Shown: piece by piece, positions 33,789 to 42,868 of the stretch
Layout of the letters: each line of letters opens with the position of its first letter
Numbering within the stretch: the stretch's first letter is position 1
Assembly: GCA_017642965.1 (NCBI GenBank)
Contig: JAEPOJ010000025.1
Span: 1 to 62,212, forward strand
Origin: Phycisphaerales bacterium
GTDB lineage: Bacteria > Planctomycetota > Phycisphaerae > Phycisphaerales > UBA1924
Length of the DNA stretch: 62,212 nt
Direction of reading: 5' to 3'
The notes under the pieces: model-generated
What the model was told of the DNA's origin: nothing
The model's database searches: none
The model's input: the letters and a program-made list of their open reading frames with translations, nothing else
Position numbers and translations under genes: made by a program

Positions 33789-34445
33789 TTACCCCCCAAA
33801 CACCGTCTGCACCAGCACGTCCACATCGGCGTCCGCATCAACCTTCGTCATCGCAATCTGGACCTTCTGCTCCGCCGTGCTCCGCTGCTCGCCCAGGGCC
33901 ATGAGGGCCGCGATGGCTTCGGCGGCCGCGGGTGGAAAGGACGATTGCTCGATTGTGGACGTGGGGGCGGTGCGGGTCGCGCTCGCGCCGGCCATGATCG
34001 CATCGCCTGCGAACTTGTCGATCTTGCCGCTCAGCTCCGCGATCATGGTCTCCGCGGAGCGTTTGCCGATCTCGGGGAGCTTGGTCAGGGCCTTGGCGTC
34101 CTTGGACACGATGAACGCCGCGATTGTGCTGGGCGGCTCCACCAGCGCCCGCAGGGCCTTCTTGGTGCCCACGCCCTTCACGCTCGTGAACACCTCGAAG
34201 AAGTCGCGTTCGACGGGCGATCCGAACCCGATCACACGCGGCAGGAAGCTCGTCCCCTGCCCCTGGGCCTCGAGGTAGACGCGGGTATGGAGGGTCACCC
34301 GGTCGTTGATCTTGGATTCGAGCGTGTGCGCAAGGTACTGCGGAATCAGCAGTTCGATCGCAAAGTCGGGGTTGGTGTGCAGGGTGGCGATGGGGATCGC
34401 GCCCTGGGTGATCGATTCGAGCTGGGCGGTGAGTCGTGTGATCAT
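33789..34445 (-). CDS. ruvA: Holliday junction branch migration protein RuvA
   Basis: This 218-residue DNA-binding subunit works with RuvB in branch migration. It has an N-terminal OB-fold start MITRLTAQLES, a helix-hairpin-helix pair (VKGVGTKKALRAL and LPEIGKRSAETMIAEL) and a C-terminal domain ending AEAIAALMALGEQ and so on. An in-frame ATG at 34460 gives five more residues but lacks the conserved start. No ruvB or ruvC is in the window; ruvX lies 4 kb away. The heptamer array begins directly after its stop. Confidence 0.93.
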   Translation of the reverse strand: MITRLTAQLESITQGAIPIATLHTNPDFAIELLIPQYLAHTLESKINDRVTLHTRVYLEAQGQGTSFLPRVIGFGSPVERDFFEVFTSVKGVGTKKALRALVEPPSTIAAFIVSKDAKALTKLPEIGKRSAETMIAELSGKIDKFAGDAIMAGASATRTAPTSTIEQSSFPPAAAEAIAALMALGEQRSTAEQKVQIAMTKVDADADVDVLVQTVFGG

Positions 34446-34540
34446 GGGTGCCCGGAGCATACCCGTTTTCGGCGCACGGAATGCCGATCGAGCGTATGAA
34501 AATGGGGTTCGGGTGGGGGGAATGAGCCGATGAATGGGGT

Positions 34541-36076
34541 ATGAGCAGCACAGAGACCCAACCGGAGAGCCGCGCCCTCGTGGTCGGCAGCGCCAGCGCA
34601 TGCGATCGGCTGATCAGGCAGCTGCGGGCCATCGACGAGGCCTCCGCCATCGTGGGCGTCGTGACCACCGAGCCGACGGAGACGATGAGCATCGCCGACA
34701 CCCCGGTCCTTGGATCGATCGAAGAGCTCGTGGCCATCTGTGCGTCCAACACGATCACCAGCGCCATCGTGACCCTTCCCGCGTCCGAGCGGGCACTCTG
34801 GCGGACCATCAGCGTGTCGCTGCACCGTGCCGGCGTGATCGAGCGCTTCGTGCCGCCCATGGAGGAACTGCTGCACTCCGCCCCGACGGTGACCGCGCCC
34901 AGCAGCGTTTCGATCGGCACACCCAGGATCGACCTGGCCAAGCTCGTCGGTCGCGAGCCGCATGAGATCGACCGTGAGCTGGTGTCCGGCTCGCTCAACC
35001 GCAAGACCGTGCTCATCACCGGTGCGGGCGGGTCCATCGGTTCCGAGCTCGTGCGTCAGGTTGCCAGCTACCACCCCAGCCGGATCGTGCTTATGGAGCG
35101 GGCCGAGAACGCACTCTTCGAGGTCGACCGCCAGCTCCGTGAGTCGTACCCGGAGATCGAGCGTGTGGCCGTCCTGCACGACGTCGTCGATGCCTCCCGC
35201 ACGCTGGGCCTGCTGGAACGCTACCAGCCCGACGTCGTTTTCCACGCCGCCGCTCACAAGCACGTGCCCCTGATGGAGGACCACCCATCCCACGCCGTGA
35301 CCAACAACTTGTTTGGCACCAAGGCCATCGCCGACGCCGCGGTGACGGTGGGGGCCGAACGCTTCGTGCTGATCTCATCGGACAAGGCCGTCAACCCGGT
35401 GAACGTCATGGGCGCCACCAAGCGTCTCGCCGAGATGTACACCCAGTCGCTCGCCACCATGCCCGGCATCCAGACCCGCCTGAGCATGGTCCGCTTCGGC
35501 AACGTCCTCGGCTCCGCCTGCTCGGTCCTGCCGATCTGGGCCGACCAGATCGCCGCGGGCCGCCCGGTGACCGTGACCGACGAGCGAATGACACGCTACT
35601 TCATGACCATCCCTGAGGCCGCGACGCTGGTGATGCAAGCGGGCGCGATGTCCGGCCACGGCTTCGGCGGCATCGAGGTAGGCCACTCGGGAGAGGTGTT
35701 TGTCCTCGACATGGGCGAGCCCATCGAGATCTTCCAGCTCGCCAAACGCTTCATCCGCGCGTGCGGCTACGAGCCCACCATCGGCCATCCCATGGGCACC
35801 AAGCCGAACACCGTCCCCATCGTCCTCACGGGCGCCCGCCCGGGCGAGAAGCTCTACGAGGAGCTGAGCTACGACGCCCAGGGCCTCATGACCACCAGCC
35901 ACCCCGGCATCTACGCCCTCGACGAGGAGACCGACGTCTCCGAGACGCGCATCGCCGAGATGGTCAGCGCTATGGACGAGGTCCGGCGCAGCCAGTCCCG
36001 CAAGAGCGTGCTCGAACAGATCGCGCGATTCATCCCCACGATGGACGCGAAGACCCGCTCGGTCTCGGCGGCGTGA
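34541..36076 (+). CDS. Nucleotide-sugar 4,6-dehydratase-like (FlaA1/CapD family, soluble form)
   Basis: This 511-residue protein has an N-terminal CoA-binding-like Rossmann segment without membrane helices and a C-terminal extended SDR domain. The cofactor loop GAGGSIGSEL is at about residue 160, SSDKAVNPVNVMGATKRL holds the active-site Asp-Lys and MGATKR motif, and the C-terminal GARPGEKLYEEL is typical. The family converts UDP-GlcNAc to 4-keto-6-deoxy sugars in polysaccharide synthesis. The lack of the usual four transmembrane helices makes it a cytosolic version of CapD. It is divergent from ruvA by 95 bases. Confidence 0.9.
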   Translation: MSSTETQPESRALVVGSASACDRLIRQLRAIDEASAIVGVVTTEPTETMSIADTPVLGSIEELVAICASNTITSAIVTLPASERALWRTISVSLHRAGVIERFVPPMEELLHSAPTVTAPSSVSIGTPRIDLAKLVGREPHEIDRELVSGSLNRKTVLITGAGGSIGSELVRQVASYHPSRIVLMERAENALFEVDRQLRESYPEIERVAVLHDVVDASRTLGLLERYQPDVVFHAAAHKHVPLMEDHPSHAVTNNLFGTKAIADAAVTVGAERFVLISSDKAVNPVNVMGATKRLAEMYTQSLATMPGIQTRLSMVRFGNVLGSACSVLPIWADQIAAGRPVTVTDERMTRYFMTIPEAATLVMQAGAMSGHGFGGIEVGHSGEVFVLDMGEPIEIFQLAKRFIRACGYEPTIGHPMGTKPNTVPIVLTGARPGEKLYEELSYDAQGLMTTSHPGIYALDEETDVSETRIAEMVSAMDEVRRSQSRKSVLEQIARFIPTMDAKTRSVSAA

Positions 36077-36173
36077 TACGCAGGATTTTACTGGGAATTA
36101 CTGGTACGGCTCTTGGTTAGTGGTTGCGACATCCACAATTTTATCCACTTCTACATAAGTATGTGTATTCATG

Positions 36174-36179
36174 TATAAT
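36174..36179 (+). promoter_or_regulatory. Possible -10 box (TATAAT) of the tail-collar operon
   Basis: A perfect TATAAT lies in a distinctly AT-rich stretch (36120-36180), about 39 bases upstream of the ATG at 36218. No convincing -35 hexamer at 16-18 bases spacing was found, so the call rests on the -10 alone. Confidence 0.35.
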
Positions 36180-36217
36180 TGTGTGGCAGACTTGGTATAA
36201 CTAAAAGTAGGGGGGCC

Positions 36218-38095
36218 ATGATTAAAATTAATCGAATTTGTGCTGTTGCGTTGCTGGGATTTGCCTGTTCAAGCGGGAGCTGCCAGGATTCAAATCTTGG
36301 GGTGCCACTCGCCAACACGGTTGAATCGACCATTGTGAAGCTAGAGGGGGGATTTTATGGTTTTCGTGGCGTAGTCGTCTACTCGTCTGGGTCTGATAGT
36401 GGCCAAAGAGTATTCTTTCCAACCATGGGGCTTGGGGGGGTATATATCGAAGACTCCAATGGCGAGTACATAGATGTCGAGGTTAACGACTCTCGTATTG
36501 AATGGCCAGCAAAAGATTTGTCATCCCCATTAGTTGTGAATGTGATGGACTTTGCTCAGGGCGATTCTTATAGAAAGAGTCTGAAATCGCCGCTTGAGAA
36601 TCGAGGGATTTTGCAGGGTGCTGATGAGTTTCAGACGGCAAAGCTTACGGATTCATATCGATTTGATGCAGAACTTTGGGCCAATGGGAATGTGGTCAGC
36701 GAGACGCAGTTACTCCGGGGCGATGGGGCATATCAGAATACGATCCACTTCTCGCTCAGCGATCGGGCGTGGGAGCAGTTAAGAAAAGTTCGAGCGGCAT
36801 CATCCATTCAGGTTGTTCTCAAACAGACCTTCCCAGCCCAGTTTGTCGAGCGACAGTTTTCTGCGTCGACGAGCTTCGTAGAACGAGCGGATTCAACGAT
36901 GTACGAGTCGCTTGTTTCTGCGCCTGACGGCGAGAAGCCGAGCGCTGTGATCCCGGTTGGTGGATCTGGGAGCAAGAGCCGAGTATTACGAGATTGGACA
37001 TCGAGCCAGTTCGCAGCCGGTGTGATGGTGCGAGAAGGCGCGGATGCGGACTTGGTAAGCAAACTGCTCGATAGGGTGCTGGCGAGCACGATGACTTCGC
37101 TGAATGCTTCCAAGCTCAAGGAAGAAAACTCGAACATCGCTTTTCTAACGGAAGATGGGCTGCAGATTTCGCTGGCGATCAACAACATTGACAGCATTCT
37201 GGACGCGCTGAAAACAGATAATGAAGACGAGTTTAAGCGAAGGATACGAGAATCTGAGGAGCGAGATCAGTCAGGTAAGATCAAAGGAAAGTACGCGGCC
37301 GTTGAAGGTGAAGCTGAGTTCGCATATAAGAAGAGAACCGATAAGGAACTTGATTTAGAGACAATGAAGCGTGTATTTCGCGACATGAAACGCCAGGTTG
37401 ACGGAGATCTCACGACCGTTCAGGCGATCGAGTTTGATTCGATTGGGCAGGTTGAGGCTTGGCACAACATCGTGAGTAGCTTCGCATACGACGAGTTCAA
37501 GCTCGGACAGAGCACGCTTGAATATCGATTGGCGCTTTCGTTGCTCAAAGATCAAGGCAGATTCGAGACAGAAGTTGGCATGGTCACAGCCTTCGCGGGT
37601 GAGGACATCCCGGACGGATGGGTGATTTGTGACGGTAGTCCGCTTCCAATTGAAGAGCACGAAGACCTGCATCAAGTGATCGGTCAGACCTACTTACAAG
37701 ATGGCAAGCACGACGGAACTCAAGTGAACACAGGGACGCACTTCCGCGTGCCAGATCTGCGCGGGATGTTCATCCGCGGCTTTGATGGGAGTGGACGCGT
37801 CGATAAAGAGGTAATGCGTGAGTTTGGTACTTCGCAAGACTGGACGACAGGGATGCCAGAGAACAAATTTGCAACTAAATCGAGCGGTAAGCACTCTCAT
37901 AAGTTTGGTGGCACGAATGGGAACGGACATGGGAGTGCTGCTTTTCCTGGGGCTGGGGATGATGGGGCTGGCGGATGGGACGATAATCGTGGGGAGACTC
38001 GTTCGAATGGGACGCATTCACACGAGGTAACCGGCGGAGACAAAGAGACTCGTCCTGTCAATGTCACGATGTATTACATAATCAAGGTGAGGTGA
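36218..38095 (+). CDS. Exported protein with C-terminal phage tail-collar domain
   Basis: The ATG at 36218 follows AGGGGGG and starts a signal-peptide-like segment (ICAVALLGFACSSG). Residues 30-430 have no recognised domain and include coiled-coil-like stretches. From about residue 465 a phage tail-collar domain appears: GMVTAFAGEDIPDGWVICDG, then FRVPDLRGMFIRGFDG, a His pair region (SGKHSHKFGG and THSHEV) and RPVNVTMYYIIKV. In phages this domain forms the collar or receptor-binding tip. No phage genes lie nearby. The gene is AT-richer than its neighbours and is followed with overlap by an NlpC/P60-like gene. Confidence 0.78.
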   Translation: MIKINRICAVALLGFACSSGSCQDSNLGVPLANTVESTIVKLEGGFYGFRGVVVYSSGSDSGQRVFFPTMGLGGVYIEDSNGEYIDVEVNDSRIEWPAKDLSSPLVVNVMDFAQGDSYRKSLKSPLENRGILQGADEFQTAKLTDSYRFDAELWANGNVVSETQLLRGDGAYQNTIHFSLSDRAWEQLRKVRAASSIQVVLKQTFPAQFVERQFSASTSFVERADSTMYESLVSAPDGEKPSAVIPVGGSGSKSRVLRDWTSSQFAAGVMVREGADADLVSKLLDRVLASTMTSLNASKLKEENSNIAFLTEDGLQISLAINNIDSILDALKTDNEDEFKRRIRESEERDQSGKIKGKYAAVEGEAEFAYKKRTDKELDLETMKRVFRDMKRQVDGDLTTVQAIEFDSIGQVEAWHNIVSSFAYDEFKLGQSTLEYRLALSLLKDQGRFETEVGMVTAFAGEDIPDGWVICDGSPLPIEEHEDLHQVIGQTYLQDGKHDGTQVNTGTHFRVPDLRGMFIRGFDGSGRVDKEVMREFGTSQDWTTGMPENKFATKSSGKHSHKFGGTNGNGHGSAAFPGAGDDGAGGWDDNRGETRSNGTHSHEVTGGDKETRPVNVTMYYIIKVR

Positions 38096-38100
38096 TCGGG

Positions 38101-38778
38101 ATGTTGTTGATGACAAGCACACTCGGAATCGTCGTATCGCTGGGGCCTGATTACTCGCCAGTACTGCTCCAAGCAGAAGCGAAAGAGCGTGAGTACGAAC
38201 GCCTTGAGTATGTCGACTTTGCGGAGGATCCTGCTCGTTCGGGTTGCCCGGAAGCGATCCGGCATCAAGGGTATGAGCTACTTGAGTCTGATGACGGCGT
38301 GTACTGCAGTGGGTTTACTTTTCTCGTTGTGTGGCAAGTGCTTGAGGAGCATGATCTGCTTGACAATCGGTCATTCACGGAGATGAAGAGTTTTCGGCGT
38401 GAATGGTACGGGGCAGTTTCAGGATCGAGAGAGAAAACCCTCGTAACAGCGCTCCTGAATCTCGGGTCAAAGGAAGCAGGGTATGACGAACCCCTCGCGA
38501 TCGAGATAGTGGAACTGGATGAGGTGCGTCCGGGTGATTTCGTTCAGTTCTGGCGTGAGGAATCGGGGCACAGCGCGGTAGTTGTGAACATGATCTATCG
38601 AGGGGGGGAGCAAGATCCGATCGGTATTCGATATTTGAGTGCGCAAGGGAGTACGGATGGTATTGGCACGCTTAGTGAGTACTTCAGCGATTCACATCAG
38701 TATCTCAGCGGTGATGAGTTGAGAGTCGCGAATATTGATAGAGATCGGAGTTACTTTTTGCGAGTACTGCTCGACTGA
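38101..38778 (+). CDS. NlpC/P60-like or CHAP-like cysteine peptidase candidate
   Basis: The 225-residue protein has an N-terminal hydrophobic stretch. YCSGFTFLVVW (candidate nucleophile Cys) and, about 90 residues later, RPGDFVQFWREESGHSAVVV (candidate His) follow the order of NlpC/P60 and related cell-wall peptidases. The ATG at 38101 has GAGG eight bases upstream; a GTG at 38092 overlaps the previous stop (GTGA). Position right after the tail-collar gene suggests the two act together, perhaps on peptidoglycan. The family is assigned from motif order only. Confidence 0.55.
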   Translation: MLLMTSTLGIVVSLGPDYSPVLLQAEAKEREYERLEYVDFAEDPARSGCPEAIRHQGYELLESDDGVYCSGFTFLVVWQVLEEHDLLDNRSFTEMKSFRREWYGAVSGSREKTLVTALLNLGSKEAGYDEPLAIEIVELDEVRPGDFVQFWREESGHSAVVVNMIYRGGEQDPIGIRYLSAQGSTDGIGTLSEYFSDSHQYLSGDELRVANIDRDRSYFLRVLLD

Positions 38779-38793
38779 GTAGGTTTCGCTCGC

Positions 38794-38821
38794 ACACATC
38801 ATGACTGCAGTCATGATGTGT
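38794..38821. other. Perfect 28-bp palindrome
   Basis: The sequence ACACATCATGACTG is followed directly by its exact reverse complement, with no spacer. It begins 15 bases after the stop of the NlpC-like gene and immediately precedes the GNAT remnant. It could be a terminator hairpin without a T tract, or a dyad protein-binding site. Confidence 0.8.
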
Positions 38822-39050
38822 ACAGTAACGAATCCGATATCAAGATCTTCTACGAGCACCAACTCAATCCGATGTCGACCTATATCGCAAAGATCCGCGT
38901 CCGCGGTGGTCATGGGGATGACTGAGCTTGACCAAATATGCCATTGTCGTGATTGACAATGTTGGATCGATGAAGGCACTTGAGCGATTCGGGTTCGTAC
39001 AGTCGGCGAAAACCACTCCGAAGGAGCCGGGCGGCATATGGCGAGCGTAG
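38822..39050 (+). pseudogene. Decayed GNAT acetyltransferase fragment
   Basis: One frame reads ESDIKIFYEHQLNPMSTYIA (38830-38889), which resembles the N-terminal part of a GNAT subfamily that begins with FFEHQLDPEA. After a stop at 38923-38925 a different frame reads VVIDNVGSMKALERFGFV (about 38946-38999), the usual acetyl-CoA-binding C-terminal motif N-x-x-S-x-x-x-L-x-x-x-GF. The middle of the family, about 100 residues, is missing, so this is a frameshifted, deleted remnant. It ends 27 bases from the stop of the convergent DUF1080 gene. Confidence 0.6.
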
Positions 39051-39077
39051 TGATGCGATTCGAGTTGCGCTGATTGT

Positions 39078-42000
39078 TTACTCCAACCCCCTGATCCGCG
39101 CGTTGCGGAACTCCACCGTCAGCGGATCGGCCCGTCCGCCTACGTCGTGTACTTGGAAACCGATGTGCCCCTCGGGTGTCATCGCGTCGAAGATCTCCGC
39201 TGCGGGGACGCCGTTGATCCAGGTGCGGATGGTGTCGCCTTGCGCGAGGACGCGGATGGTGTTCCACTCGCCCGGGCGGAACGCACGCCGGGGTGATGGG
39301 GAGGTGTGCATGGGATGGAGCCAGCCGCGTCGGCGTTCGTCGTAGATGCCGGCGGAGTAGGCACGCGGGGCGGGGTCGATCTCGATCTGGTATCCCTGCA
39401 GGTTCCCATTGCGGTTGTCGGGGCCGCCCATGATCGCTGACCGGATCTGCACGCCCGAGTTGAGCTCGGGGTGGACGCGGAACTCGTAGATGAGCTCGAA
39501 GTCGCTGTAGGTTCTTGCCGTGGTATAAAAGGTATTTGGTGAGTTGGGTACGCTGGTGCCGGTGAGCACACCGTCGGCGAGCTCGTATGTCGCGCGCCCG
39601 CCTCGGATGAGCCAGTCGGATTCGTCCGTGTCTTCGAAGAGCCGAGTCCATGGGCCCGGCGTTGGGGCTGGTGCGTCATTGAGCGGCGCGATCCATGTGT
39701 TTCGGTAGCGAACGGGGCCTTCCGCCCGCGTCGCGTGGTCCTGGAGGACGAGCGGGCCGATCATACGATCGAGCCCTTCGGCGGGTGATTCGCCCGCGGC
39801 CTGCTGAGATCCAGTGGGGTGGGGCAGCTCGATATCGTCGTGGATGAGTTGCCCGTTCCAGTAGACGGTGGCGCGGGCGTTCTCGGTCTTGTTGCCGTCC
39901 TTGTCGAAGCGGACTGCGCGGAACCAGATGTCGTAGGCCTGCCAGTTGCCGGGGCCGTGGGACGCGTTGGTGTCGGCGGGTTTGATGTTGTAGAACGCGC
40001 CGGCCTCGTTGGCCTGCAGCGGGTCGTCGCCGGGCTTGGTGCCCAGCACCTGCAGCTCGTACTTGCCTTGCAGGTACACGCCCGAGTTGCCCGCCATCTG
40101 CCCGGACCCGCCGGGCGGCGAGAGCCACTCGATGTGGAGGCGTGCGTCCCCGAAGGAGGTGGTGGAGGCGAGGTCGCCCGAGCCGTTGCCGACGGACATG
40201 TAGCCCTGGGCATTGAGCAGGTCGTCCTGTGTCATGTTGGTGGCGGGGTAGGGGCGGTTGGCGAATCGCATGGATGGGCCGGTGGATCGGCCAATGAGCG
40301 TCACCGCATCGGCGGGTGGGAGAATATCGAGGCCGACGCCATCAACTGCGGGATCGATCGGTTGATTGGCGATCGATGATTCTGGTGCGCCGTTGGGGAT
40401 CTGATTGAGTGTGTACCAGGCTTCGGTGGACCAGGGGAGCTCTCCATTTTTTCCTACGACATTCGCGACAATGTGGTAGACGCGGCCGGGATCAAAGTCA
40501 CTGACATCGAGCGAGACGCCAAAGTTTTGTATGTGGATTGCGCTCGTCACAAGGTGTGTTCGTTCATCGACCTTTGGTCCGCCGTAGAGAGCGGTCGGCT
40601 CGTAAGTCCACGAAGTGATTGTGTAGTTCTTCATATCCCACTTCGATTTCTCAGTGGGTTCTTGTGTGAAATAGATCCGGAATCCGGTACGCCTCGCGTG
40701 TACCGAGTTGATCTCGAGCACACGCTCCTCATTCGGCGTCAGCCGCTGCAATCCAAACTGCGTCCCTCGCCAGTTCCAGTTGCCGCCCGCGCCGATCCCC
40801 GCGACGATGAGCGAGCCGTCGGGGGCCCATGCCATGCGATTCACGCCCGACTCAAGCCCCTGCGTGAAGCGGAACAGCGCGCCCTGAAGCTGCCCGTTGA
40901 CGCGTTCAAGGAACACACGCCGCACGCCGCCAGCGGTGAGTTCCCCGACGAGCATCTGGCCCTTGAACGGGCCGGAGGTGATCGGCAGCGGCTGCGTCGG
41001 TGAGTTCACCACCTCGTTCTGCGGCAGCCACAGCGCGGGTGGCGTGCGTGGGCGGTCGCTGTAGACGCTCGGATGCCCGCCATCGGGGAAGCGGTCGGCG
41101 AGGTTGGGGACGAAGTTGGCATTGTTGTAATGCCCATAGAAACGCCCGGGGATGATCTCGGCGAGCACGGAGCTGGGCATCCAGGTGCCCTGGTTGTCGA
41201 GGTAGACGAGGGCGCCGTCGGGCGTGACGCCCAGCCCGTTGGGCGTGCGCAAGCCGCCCGCGATGACGTGGGCGGTCCTGGCCTCGATGTCGATCTCGAT
41301 GAGACCGCCCCGCATCGGGCCGTTGGGCCCGGCGTTGTCCTGCATGCCCTCCCAGGCGGGCGGGGCCATGGCGGTGGAGAGCGCGGCATAGAGCTTCCCG
41401 TTGTACGGCGTGAGCCCGAACACGAACTGGTGGTAGTTCCACCCCTCCCAGCCCTCGGCGATGAGCTCGTGCGTCTCGAAGTAGCCGTCGTTGTCGGTGT
41501 CGCGCAAGCGCTCGACCTTCTTGCGATGCGCCACGTCCAGCTCGCCCTCATGCACACACATGGCGCTGGGCTCGTAGAGGTCCGTCGCGATCTCGACGAC
41601 CTCGATCTCCGTCTGATCCTCGGCGTCCCAGTTGAGGATGGCATACAGCTTGTCGGGTTCCTTCGAATCGATGTCCGGCAGCGATCGGTCGTCACGCTGC
41701 AGCGGATCGAAGGTCCCGACCGCCAGGCGCCCATCGGGGAGGAAGCACATCGCGCCGACCTTGGGCTCGAACCCCTCTGGGCGGATGGTCGTCAGGTCCC
41801 AGCCCGGGTGGACGCCGGTGAGTGCCCGCCGATCGCCCGGGCGGTTCTGGCCGACAATCTGCTTCACGCCCGGCGATGTCACTCGCGTGAGGTCGCGCTG
41901 CGTGCGGAGGTTCTCGCTGGTGATGACGCTGAAGTCGAGCCCGTCCGGCTCGATCCATTCGAGCTTGATGACGCTGTTGCCGCCCGCGTCGAAGTGGTCG

Positions 42001-42410
42001 ATGCGGAGCGGGTGTGCGCCGGCAGCGAGCTCGATGCGTTCGCTGTTCTTGGTGGTAGCGCCGTGGCGTCCGTCGTGATCGATGATGACATCGCCGTTGA
42101 GGCTGACGCGGCAGCCGTCGTCGGCGGTGAGCATGAACGCGTACGCGCCCGCCCGCTCAATGATGAGCTCTGCGGTGATCTCGGTGACGAACGGGGCGGG
42201 GATGCCGTTGAAATCGGCGGTGGTGAAGTCGATCGCCTCTCGGAGCTGGTCGAGGTTCGGTGTCTGATCCGGGGGAATCTCGGGGATCTTCTGGAGGTCG
42301 CCCTCGACCTGGTAAACCCTGAATGTCAAGCCGGGGTCGGTCCCTTGGGCGAGGGCAGAAGAGGCGAGGCAGAGCGTGGCGATGAACGAAACTGGTTTCG
42401 GTGAGATCAT
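39078..42410 (-). CDS. Exported PA14, beta-propeller and DUF1080 (3-keto-disaccharide hydrolase-like) fusion protein
   Basis: This 1110-residue protein has a signal peptide (FIATLCLASSALAQ). A PA14-like domain (LTADDGCRVSLNGDVIIDHDG) spans about residues 50-165, and a long sorbosone-dehydrogenase-like propeller follows to about residue 640 (GAMCFLPDGRLAVGTFDP and PNGLGVTPDGALVYLDNQG). Two DUF1080-like sandwich domains close it, one near residues 750-920 (GNSGVYLQGKYELQVLG) and one near 930-1108 (SGVQIRSAIMGG). Such proteins occur in planctomycetes and are linked to polysaccharide breakdown outside the cytoplasm. No CxxCH heme site was seen. It stands alone between the GNAT remnant and the signalling block. 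Confidence 0.88.
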   Translation of the reverse strand: MISPKPVSFIATLCLASSALAQGTDPGLTFRVYQVEGDLQKIPEIPPDQTPNLDQLREAIDFTTADFNGIPAPFVTEITAELIIERAGAYAFMLTADDGCRVSLNGDVIIDHDGRHGATTKNSERIELAAGAHPLRIDHFDAGGNSVIKLEWIEPDGLDFSVITSENLRTQRDLTRVTSPGVKQIVGQNRPGDRRALTGVHPGWDLTTIRPEGFEPKVGAMCFLPDGRLAVGTFDPLQRDDRSLPDIDSKEPDKLYAILNWDAEDQTEIEVVEIATDLYEPSAMCVHEGELDVAHRKKVERLRDTDNDGYFETHELIAEGWEGWNYHQFVFGLTPYNGKLYAALSTAMAPPAWEGMQDNAGPNGPMRGGLIEIDIEARTAHVIAGGLRTPNGLGVTPDGALVYLDNQGTWMPSSVLAEIIPGRFYGHYNNANFVPNLADRFPDGGHPSVYSDRPRTPPALWLPQNEVVNSPTQPLPITSGPFKGQMLVGELTAGGVRRVFLERVNGQLQGALFRFTQGLESGVNRMAWAPDGSLIVAGIGAGGNWNWRGTQFGLQRLTPNEERVLEINSVHARRTGFRIYFTQEPTEKSKWDMKNYTITSWTYEPTALYGGPKVDERTHLVTSAIHIQNFGVSLDVSDFDPGRVYHIVANVVGKNGELPWSTEAWYTLNQIPNGAPESSIANQPIDPAVDGVGLDILPPADAVTLIGRSTGPSMRFANRPYPATNMTQDDLLNAQGYMSVGNGSGDLASTTSFGDARLHIEWLSPPGGSGQMAGNSGVYLQGKYELQVLGTKPGDDPLQANEAGAFYNIKPADTNASHGPGNWQAYDIWFRAVRFDKDGNKTENARATVYWNGQLIHDDIELPHPTGSQQAAGESPAEGLDRMIGPLVLQDHATRAEGPVRYRNTWIAPLNDAPAPTPGPWTRLFEDTDESDWLIRGGRATYELADGVLTGTSVPNSPNTFYTTARTYSDFELIYEFRVHPELNSGVQIRSAIMGGPDNRNGNLQGYQIEIDPAPRAYSAGIYDERRRGWLHPMHTSPSPRRAFRPGEWNTIRVLAQGDTIRTWINGVPAAEIFDAMTPEGHIGFQVHDVGGRADPLTVEFRNARIRGLE

Positions 42411-42487
42411 GACGGCGATGGTACCGGATCTCGGGGCTGTGCACAGGCGGAGCCGGTGATCAAGTTTGAATGCTGCTTCGCCGGTGT

Positions 42488-42868
42488 TCAGACGGGGCTG
42501 AGCGCGAGCAGCTCGCTGACATTCGCGAGCAGTTCGCCCGCTTCGAACGGTTTTCTGATCAGTCGGGCGCCGTGGTGTTCCACCTGGTCGATCGTGCTCT
42601 GGCTGATTTCATTCCCGGTGATGTAGATGACCGGGGGGGCGGTGATCTCGTCGATGGCCTCGATCCGCTGGCGAACGCTGACGCCGGAGCCGGCCGGCAT
42701 GTGAATGTCAAGGATCATGAGGTCCGGCTGCTCGCGTCGAGCGATGGCGAGGGCCTGATAGCCGTCTTGGGTGGTGCAAACGCGGTAGCCCGCGTTCTCG
42801 AGTCGGCACGAGATGGCGATCAGGATCGTCGGGTCGTCGTCGGCGACGAGGATGGTCGGGGGTTTCAT
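42488..42868 (-). CDS. Stand-alone response regulator receiver (1)
   Basis: This 126-residue protein is a single receiver domain with the acidic pocket ADDD, acceptor Asp in MILDIHMPAG, switch Thr in YITGNE and conserved Lys in IRKPFEAGEL. It has no output domain, so it must act by protein contact or phosphotransfer. Its ATG overlaps the stop of the preceding receiver gene (ATGA), which marks translational coupling. Confidence 0.93.
   Translation of the reverse strand: MKPPTILVADDDPTILIAISCRLENAGYRVCTTQDGYQALAIARREQPDLMILDIHMPAGSGVSVRQRIEAIDEITAPPVIYITGNEISQSTIDQVEHHGARLIRKPFEAGELLANVSELLALSPV

Noticed and set aside
36218..39050. A prophage around the tail-collar gene
   Set aside because: No integrase, terminase, capsid, portal, tail tube or att-like direct repeats were seen; the collar protein has a signal peptide.
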